64,000 nt of DNA from Pieris napi. Lineage: Eukaryota > Arthropoda > Insecta > Lepidoptera > Pieridae. Below the pieces are notes generated by a model. It had not been told where the DNA came from, searched no databases, and saw only the letters and a list, made by a program, of their open reading frames with translations. Position 1 is the stretch's first letter. The number at the start of each line of letters is the position of its first letter. The stretch covers positions 11,435,501 to 11,499,500 of the forward strand of contig NC_062242.1 in assembly GCF_905475465.1 (NCBI RefSeq), in the 5' to 3' direction. The position numbers and the translations under genes are program-made. This document shows positions 57,318 to 64,000 of the stretch, piece by piece.

Positions 57318-60300
57318 ATGCATACATTTTATTTAACAATTCTTGTTTTGAACACACAAATATTTGGAGACGAATACGTAGATAATTTTGAAGATATAGT
57401 TTGGCAGCGGTATAGCCTACGAGATGAAAAGGAATCTTTGAACTTATCCAAAACCTGTAAGTTCATATTTGTAAATAATTAAAACAGCGAATTATAAATA
57501 TCTTATACTTGACGCTGGCTAATGCACAAACAGAGCCATAAAGAGAAAAAAAATACATATTTACACTTTAGATGAATAATAAGTATGTTTCACAATCGTT
57601 ATAATTTTAAAAATTAACTACAAATATTGTCATAGAACAATGTGACCATTTCGCACACTTTGATTTTACAACTGAAAAATCTATAAAACTAGTTTCCGAT
57701 GCCTTTATTAACATTTGTTTTCATTATGTTCATTACGTCATTATGAATGATTATGATTGCAATTATTAAAAACCGACCTTAATTACTATTCATAATGAAC
57801 ATATGTGCCTGATATTATTTAGGAAACTTACACATCCACTTTATATTCAGGAAATAAGAAGCATTGCCGAAAATCAGATTCTCAATATTACCTTACTGAA
57901 CTTCAGCGAATCAAAGAACTTATTCGGTCTATATTATACTTGCGAACCTTTTATATTTAGCATTATGGTTTGAATTTGCTTACATTCAAAATAGACCTTC
58001 CTTAAATGAAACAAGGTTTAAGCTCGATAAATCGTCTACCTCTCTGCTGACTTCATAGTTAGCTTTTAATTTTCAGTCTTTCCTCCCTTAAAGAATTATG
58101 AAGTAAACGCCACTCAGGTGTCGGAAGATGTGTATCCGTGGATTGCCCGGGTTATTCATTCTCGGCATACAGATAAGCCACACGTGTGCACTGCTGCATG
58201 TGTCAAAGAGGAAATATTTATAACTGCTGCTAGGTGCATTGCTACGTAAGGGATGTTATATGCCTATTTTACGTTGATATTTACTCTACGAATTTCTTGA
58301 ACTTATATTTATGTATATCTGGTAGAAAGAAATTGATAATTTTCAATGTTTATTATCTACTGACGCGTTGTTTGGTTGTTATTAATTTATCTTTAGTTAA
58401 CGTGAATAACTTTTCTAAAGGATACAGATACCGGCAAACTTCTTGAGCATTAATCAAGGGAGTGGGGGAAAGTTTGCGCAGCGTGGGACACAAACGTCAA
58501 CTGATTTACCAATTACCACTCATGCGATAGAGACGTCACGTCCGCCCCCCTTCCAGTGATACCTAAAAACTCTGCGTAGGCAAGGACATTTGTTCAAGAT
58601 GTTTGCCGGTATCTGTAAATCTGTATAAGTGCGAATTTCTCTTTTTAACTTTACGGTAAAGCGTCGAAACGACGAGTTATGTGAATAATTCAAGTTTAAC
58701 GTTTCTGAAGTTTTGTTTAACGATGTACTTATATTTTGTCTATTCATATTTTTAAGGCAAGGTGCAAATGCTACGAAGTTTCAAACCCTGCTAGTTTGCT
58801 TTTTACATATGTGCTTCCTCGATTTTTACAGTCTTTTTAAGTACGTGTATGAATTAATCCATTTTATTCAGCCTACACATAACATACACCAGAGTTATTT
58901 ATCAAGACCACAGAATATTTTCAAAAGCTTTTATTGTTCCTTCAAATGGGTCAAAACAAGCATATGATGATGTTGGATTTATCGTGGTACATAAACGATA
59001 TTATATGGGTGTATGGCACACAATAGACATTTACCCTCTAAACAGAACTGACACTGCATATGAATGGTTTAGAAATAGTAGCTTCAATGATACCCATAAA
59101 GTAGTGGGTTATACAATTAAAAAGGTAAGAGGATTCATATGATCATAAAAAAATCAGTGACGCTACAACCTCTTTAGGACTGGGCCTCAGATTTCTGAAT
59201 CTGTTTCATGATCATTTTTAAATCTAATAGGCAAGTAGGTGATCAGCCTCTAGTGCCTGACACACGCCGTCGACTTTTTGGTTCTAAGACATGTCAGTTT
59301 CCTCACGATGTTTTCCTTTACCGTTCGAGCGAATGTTAACGGAAAACGTTCCTTTCCTTTGACGACTCATTGGTCTAGTGGTTAGTACCCCTGACTGCGA
59401 ATCCATGGGTCCCGGGTTCGATCCCCGGCTCAGAGGAACATCGATGTGATGAGCATTTGGTGTTGTGCTTAGGTCTTGGGTGTTTAAATATGTATTTATA
59501 TGTCTATCTATAATATTTATGTATATCCGTTGCCTAGTACCCATAACACAAGCTTCACCAGCTTAGCATGGGACTAGGTCAATTAGTGTGAATTGTCTTT
59601 AAAAAAAAATGGGCACATAGAAAGAATTTATTTATTTCCTTTGGTGCACAGCTGGGGATCGAACCTACGATTTCAGGGATGAGTCGCACGCTGAAGCCAC
59701 TAGGCCATTACTGCTCATTTTATATACCTAGGATGAGAAATAACTTCTAGAACAGTGTTACCCAACCTTTTTTGTCCCATGCCCCACCTTAACCTTTCTT
59801 AAATTTGTTTGTTCACTTTAGTAGCTTAAATTATAGGTTTGAGAAAGAAATTACTAGGAAAGGGCTAACGAAAAGTAAAATTTCAAAACAATGAAAAACT
59901 GTAATTCAAATTCCAAATAATTTTAATAAATTATCGTATCAGGGTGCTTTTATAGCGTGACCGAATATTTAGAACATAAGTTTAACAATTACTTATAAAT
60001 TACTTGACTTCTTATTTTGACATTTGCATGCCTATTTAAATATGGCTGATTGTGCGGATTTTTCTTGTTGTTCGATTTTTTATTTTGTACCACTATCTTA
60101 GCAAATAAAGGATTTATTTATTTATTTAATAGACCCCTTAACAATCAAATTGCCCCACGTTGTGAAACTGTTCTAGGAGCAAGAATAACTTATTAAAGCT
60201 TTCCGAACCGGTACTCTCAATCGACCCTGGATTAAGAAATGAGAATTGCATTCAAAAACGGCAGGATTACTGCCGCTATTGGAAGTAAAAAGCAATAAAA

Positions 60301-61043
60301 AGTACATATTGAACATCACCAATCGGCGATTTGCTGTACAGTTATGGGCGATTCGTGAATTTGTGAGGCTCTTGGTTATTACAGAGAAGTCCCCCGTAAT
60401 AGGAGCACACGCGAAAAACTACACCGACCGAAAACAAGCGACGGGGAATTCTCCGATCCGTTCGATTGACATGGGTTGATTGATGGATTTTTTTTAAATT
60501 CAAAATATCGCCTATTGTTTTCAGTGGGAACTCGGGGCCCTGGGCTGCCCTAAAAAGCCCTTAATCGCCCCTGTACAGTATTTAAAATACATATGCAATA
60601 CTCAAAAAAGTACATTTCGTCTATTGGTTTTGCAGGGTTTTCACAGAATAAGAAATCCACTATCAGACTTCTTTCTAACCGAACTCGAAGTTTTCATAGA
60701 CATAACGTTGTGTAATGAAGTTTATACGTTCAACAATCTTATGGGGGACTTCAATGTGCCTTGCTATCATTCTTGCACATTGGATGATTACAGACATGAC
60801 GAACCACGATGTTCCATGTACCATGGAGTTGAAGGAGGCGCGGTATTCAATACAAAAACCAACATCTTGCTAGGTGTTGCAACTTGGGGTGCTTTTTATA
60901 GCAAATATGAATTGCCGGTAGGATTGTCTGTGGTAAATTCTGCAAGTTTTTATGAAGACTACGCTTGTGCTATGAAAATACAAGATGATAGCAGAGTTGA
61001 GGTTGAAAATGGATTTTATCAATCACTTTGCAATGGACATTAA
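57318..61043 (+). CDS. Secreted trypsin-like serine protease homologue, inactive triad
   Basis: Four exons: 57318-57456, 58077-58245, 58872-59124, 60636-61043 (TAA), 969 nt or 322 residues with one frame. Residues 1-17 are hydrophobic (MHTFYLTILVLNTQIFG), a likely signal peptide. A chymotrypsin-fold domain starts near VYPWIARV. The His-box reads TAARC at 96-100, so the catalytic His is Arg 99. The Asp box reads YDDVGFIVV with Asp 136 kept. The Ser box reads GVEGGAV at 251-257 in place of GDSGGPL, so the catalytic Ser is Glu. Several Cys and NxS/T sites suggest a secreted glycoprotein. Insects use such inactive homologues in melanisation, clotting and reproduction; which applies here is unknown. 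The third exon start is inferred: the CAG acceptor at 58871 is the one that keeps the frame. Introns 2 and 3 hold a MITE and nested SINEs. Confidence 0.85.
58424..58614. mobile_element. MITE with terminal GCAAACTTCTTGAGCATT, copy 2
   Basis: Left ATACCGGCAAACTTCTTGAG, right AAGATGTTTGCCGGTATCTG, inverted. Shared interior with 13246-13422. In intron 2 of the protease homologue. Confidence 0.85.
59150..59716 (-). mobile_element. tRNA-derived SINE split by a second SINE
   Basis: Outer halves 59150-59347 (CAGTGACGCTACAACCTCTT to GCGAATGTTAA) and 59610-59716 (GGGCACATAGAAAG to CACTAGGCCATTACTGCTC) together make one antisense copy of the 1738 SINE. The break holds the element at 59361-59609. Confidence 0.85.
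59361..59609 (+). mobile_element. Second tRNA-derived SINE family, inserted in the first
   Basis: The head has box A-like TGGTCTAGTGGTTAG and box B GGGTTCGATCCCCGG. The body contains GAGCATTTGGTGTTGTGCTT and CCCATAACACAAGCTTCACC, and it ends in a nine-A tail. Acceptor-stem halves do not pair, so it is not a tRNA gene. Confidence 0.8.
59750..60165. mobile_element. hAT-like MITE copy
   Basis: CAGTGTTACCCAACCTTTTT at the left; CCTTAACAATCAAATTGCCC at the right. Same ends as 32545-32843. In intron 3 of the protease homologue. A CR1-unrelated AT-rich interior carries no ORF. Confidence 0.6.
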
Positions 61044-61069
61044 TGACTGTTACTTGAAGAGTTTCACTA

Positions 61070-61075
61070 AATAAA
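61070..61075 (+). terminator. Poly(A) signal of the protease homologue
   Basis: AATAAA 27 bases after the TAA stop. Confidence 0.65.
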
Positions 61076-61146
61076 TGAAAGGTGTTTTAACAAAATTGTT
61101 TTATTAGCTTACTTAAAAACTAATTTCCACACTCGGCGTTGCCAAG

Positions 61147-61152
61147 TTTATT
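61147..61152 (-). terminator. Poly(A) signal candidate of the UPF0488-like gene
   Basis: AATAAA on the minus strand, about 360 bases past the stop at 61513; another at 61100-61105. The two genes converge, and their tails nearly meet. Confidence 0.4.
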
Positions 61153-61512
61153 TATACTAATACAATATTACAAAACTATAAAAAGCGGTTTGTACAATTA
61201 TTATTTTAACTAGAATAAGCAGTTGGGTGCATGTTTTCAAAAATTTCAATTACTGTAACATAAGAATATCAATATTACATTTCCATAGTGAGTCTTCCAT
61301 GATGAAATCTTATGGATCTTACCAAACCCAACAATAACTTTTTAACTGTTTATTGCTTCAAATGACATATCAAATTCATAAGAGGATTTGTTTTGAAAAA
61401 TACATAAAAATAATATAGAAAAAATTTATCAGCCTTAAAAACTAAGAAAATAAACTGCAATTTTTATAGTAATATCTGAAATATATAACTAAATATAACA
61501 TTCTCACTTTAA

Positions 61513-62579
61513 TTAATTACTTGTTCCGTCTACATCAAAATTAAACTTAAATTCTGAACCAGAAGCAGAAAATTTACATTTATTTAAATTTTCTTTCATG
61601 AGATCTTCTGCATCATTTATGACAGTTTTTGATGTGTTGCAAGTATCTGTTAAAACAATGTTTTCCGTCTTGTCAATTACATTGTTTAATTCTTTTGCAA
61701 CATTGTCTTCGCTTTCTTGTGAAACATTAAAATGGAACTTAAATGCAGTATCACCACTCGATAAAAATGCTGATTTTCTTAGAAATGTAGCTTTCGGCAG
61801 CACTGGATTATCTGCTATCTTTATCTTGCTTGACACTGAAAAAAGGAATTTGTGTACAAAACGAAGGCAAAAACATTAAACCATAATATGTTAAGTTGGG
61901 CTATTACGGCATTATACATTTTTAAAAACTAATATAAACATCAAAAAAGATCCTTACATACATTTGACCAGGCTCTTCTCTTCAGCTGCCATCTTTGCTC
62001 TATAGTCCCCTAGGTGTTTCCGCATCAGCTGCCTTTTCCGTATAATTGGCTGATTGTTATTTTTTAAAATTGTCAATACTTTCCACATTTCTTGAACTAT
62101 AAAATAAGGTTTTTTAGTTTTTACTAAATCTGTTGATGAGGTTCCTAAAGTTACTAAATTATTGTATCAATTATTTTTTATCAATGAAATGCCTACCTAT
62201 TATGGCTTGCATCCAAACCAACCATAACAATTAATTAAGCATAAAAGTTTATTATTTACTCTACAAAAAGAAATAATACTTAACTTGAAAACATTTTAAC
62301 AGTACTAGGACTTCGATAACAAAATTATAACAAAAATTTACAAGGATAAAAATTTGCCAAATCAAATAAATTAGATTTGTTAATGTATTACTTACGCTGT
62401 CTATCATTTCCTTTCTTTTCACCAATAGATTTTTCTAATTTCTGAATACACCAAAGAAGCTGTAACTGAAATTCTCTTAACGATTCTTCTGGGTCTCGTT
62501 GATCTGACCCATCGGGCTTAGTAGATTTTTGGAGAGCTTTTGGCTTACCCGTACTATGTAATTTTGTTACTTTCGGCAT
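61513..62579 (-). CDS. UPF0488 / C8orf33-like protein (DUF4615)
   Basis: Three exons on the minus strand: 62579-62396, 62090-61962, 61835-61513, 636 nt or 211 residues. It starts MPKVTKLHSTGKPK, a basic stretch. A predicted helix with LREFQLQLLWCIQKLEKSI is the recognisable core of the family. A second basic helix follows (WKVLTILKNNNQPIIRKRQL, MRKHLGDYRAKMAAEEK), then two short matching motifs, FKFHFNVS and FKFNFDVDG, near the C-terminus, as in the family. Function is not known; the family name rests on motif memory, not on a search. It is head to head with the microprotein at 63176, about 600 bases apart. Confidence 0.75.
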
Positions 62580-63175
62580 ATCTATAGATTAATAATAGAA
62601 ATATTTAATTGGTAATGTTATTTATCCTTTAAATTATCTCAACAGCTAAGCTTGAGCTCGGCAATCAGCACGTTTTGTTTTTAATTTTTACTTGTCTTGT
62701 GGCTTTTTTATCAAACACTTTGACAATGGACAATGAAAACAAACGAATTGATAATTATTCACAGACAGCACTATCTTTACTATGGCAATAGCGTATAGAT
62801 AGAGTATAGAACATATTCCGTCTACGGTCAATGGTATTTTTTTTATTTAAATTAAATGTACAATTTGGGAATTATTACTTGCCGTTATAACATACATGTT
62901 ATAACGGCATGTTGTAAACATCAATATAATATGTAAAAATATAATAAAGTGAACAAAATCAATGACTGTAAAATGTATGTTCTTTTATAAGTGTTTCATC
63001 TTTATTCGTGCTATATAAAATTCAAGAGTTTCTGTAGTATTCTTTTAAATATTAATTTTATTAAAAAAATGTTTTCTTTGTGTAAACATGTAAGCAGCTT
63101 TCAGACAAAATTTATTTTTCACACGACTATGGTAACACACGGCAAATGTCATTCATTTGATTTTTCGCAGAAATT

Positions 63176-63529
63176 ATGTCGCTTGGAAAATTTGGAAAAA
63201 TAACTCTTTCGTGGTAATTATTTACATAATAATTACTTAATCCGTAATTTTCACATGTGTGTGGTGAGCTATACATATTTTTTTAATCGGTAACATAAAG
63301 TATTAAATTTAGGTTATGTCTAGTCTGAAACTGATCTAGAAGATCTATTCATAACTATATTTCATTTAATCTTATATATCTTAGGGTCGGAATAACTGCT
63401 GTAAGCTTGTCGCTCTTTGTGCTGGCCAAAGGTCACATTAATGAGAGACGTTTGGAGAATATGAGATCTCGTGAACGCATGAGAAAATCTAACGAAGGAG
63501 AATACCCAGACGTTTACCGTAAACTGTGA
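63176..63529 (+). CDS. 60-residue single-pass membrane microprotein
   Basis: Two exons: 63176-63213 and 63385-63529 (TGA), split in a Trp codon, 183 nt. A short basic head (MSLGKFGKI) is followed by one hydrophobic segment (TLSWVGITAVSLSLFVLA, residues about 10-27). The rest is a strongly basic, hydrophilic tail with GHINERRLENMRSRERMRK and EGEYPDVYRKL. Size and layout suit a mitochondrial inner-membrane or similar microprotein, but the compartment is inferred. It may belong to the DUF4748 group of small animal proteins, which I cannot confirm. The downstream neighbour on the same strand is Tim10. Confidence 0.7.
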
Positions 63530-63801
63530 GGAAAATAGTAAGTTAAAGATTTTCCACATTTATATAAATTATTATAGATTTATGTAAAGAATAATCAAGA
63601 AGATCAAAGCTTCCTTGTTGTATAATTTAAAATGTTGAGTCAATAATTTTGTGTTTTTACCTAAAATCTGATATTTTTCAAATAACTTTTTTCACTAAAT
63701 AAATATTTAAGACAAATCTAAACATACTTAAATTTGTATATTTTAAATGTGTCAATCATTTTCCAGTTGATATAACATAGTACAAATTAGAATATAGGAA
63801 A

Positions 63802-63943
63802 ATGGCAGTTCCTCAATTAGACCCTGCAAAGCTCCAGCTGGTGCAAGACCTGGAGATTGAGATGATGTCTGATATGTACAATCGTCTTATAGGAGCCTGT
63901 CATCGAAAATGTATACCTGTTAAATATTACGAACCTGAACTTG
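63802..63943 (+). CDS. Tim10: Mitochondrial import translocase subunit Tim10, first coding exon
   Basis: Small Tim chaperone of the intermembrane space; pairs with Tim9 to carry hydrophobic precursors to the inner membrane. The exon encodes 47 residues and ends in a split Gly codon before a GTAGGT donor. It contains the family pattern LVQDLEIEMMSDMYNRL followed by the first CX3C pair, Cys33 and Cys37 (ACHRKC), then IPVKYYEPEL. The second CX3C pair lies in the next exon, outside the window. The ATG is preceded by GGAAA. A CAG acceptor near 63764 suggests a spliced 5' UTR. Confidence 0.93.
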
Positions 63944-64000
63944 GTAGGTTATCTTAAAGTGTTGCATTAGAATGATTCTGATATTTTGTTGTATTTTTCA

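Noticed and set aside
58756..58967. Exon starting at 58757 (GCAAGGTGCAAATGC) in the protease homologue
   Set aside because: Its frame ends in a stop at 58965-58967 and breaks the trypsin-like sequence; the acceptor at 58871 keeps the frame into the DDVGFIVV motif.
59361..59440. tRNA gene candidate (box A and box B present)
   Set aside because: No pairing acceptor stem, and it continues into a SINE body with an A tail.

Overview
The window looks like a piece of a butterfly or moth chromosome. The genes are split into many short exons with GT-AG introns. The spacers are AT-rich and full of tRNA-derived SINEs, the 3' end of a common lepidopteran Jockey-superfamily (CR1/Zenon-like) LINE, RTE-like LINE tails and many short inverted-repeat elements. 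The taxon is inferred from repeat content and gene style; no search was run. Exons were joined by hand: each gene below keeps an open frame across all its junctions, and the summed exon lengths divide by three.

Left part (1-25 kb): an hnRNP U-like gene on + fills 668-18080 (22 visible exons, 5' end outside the window). It encodes a SPRY domain, a lysine/glutamate-rich stretch, a P-loop domain and a long Gly/Pro/Asn/Gln-rich tail. Its introns carry SINEs, LINE relics, MITEs, a minisatellite, a 767-bp foldback element and a possible antisense acidic terminal exon (15257-15366). About 7 kb of non-coding, repeat-bearing DNA follows.

Middle part (25-48 kb): a DESI2-type PPPDE isopeptidase gene on - (25651-33692, probably with a 5' UTR exon at 35631) has six coding exons totalling 190 residues. 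A DD37D (maT-like) mariner relic lies in one of its introns. Beyond it are a LINE copy with an uninterrupted 1078-codon endonuclease/reverse-transcriptase ORF (36177-39413, -), an intronless short-chain dehydrogenase/reductase (42144-42893, -), and an unidentified pair of exons (47603-48041, -) lying head to head with the next gene.

Right part (48-64 kb): delta-COP of the COPI coat (48930-56667, +, 14 exons, 505 residues); a secreted serine-protease homologue with a replaced catalytic triad (57318-61043, +); a UPF0488/C8orf33-like gene (61513-62579, -); a 60-residue single-pass membrane microprotein (63176-63529, +); and the first coding exon of Tim10 (63802-63943, +), which runs off the window. 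These are mostly unrelated housekeeping genes (RNA binding, deubiquitination/deSUMOylation, vesicle coat, mitochondrial import) and do not form a pathway. I saw no CRISPR, operon or defence-type system. The best candidates for something new are the antisense acidic exon, the small divergent gene next to delta-COP and the inactive protease homologue.
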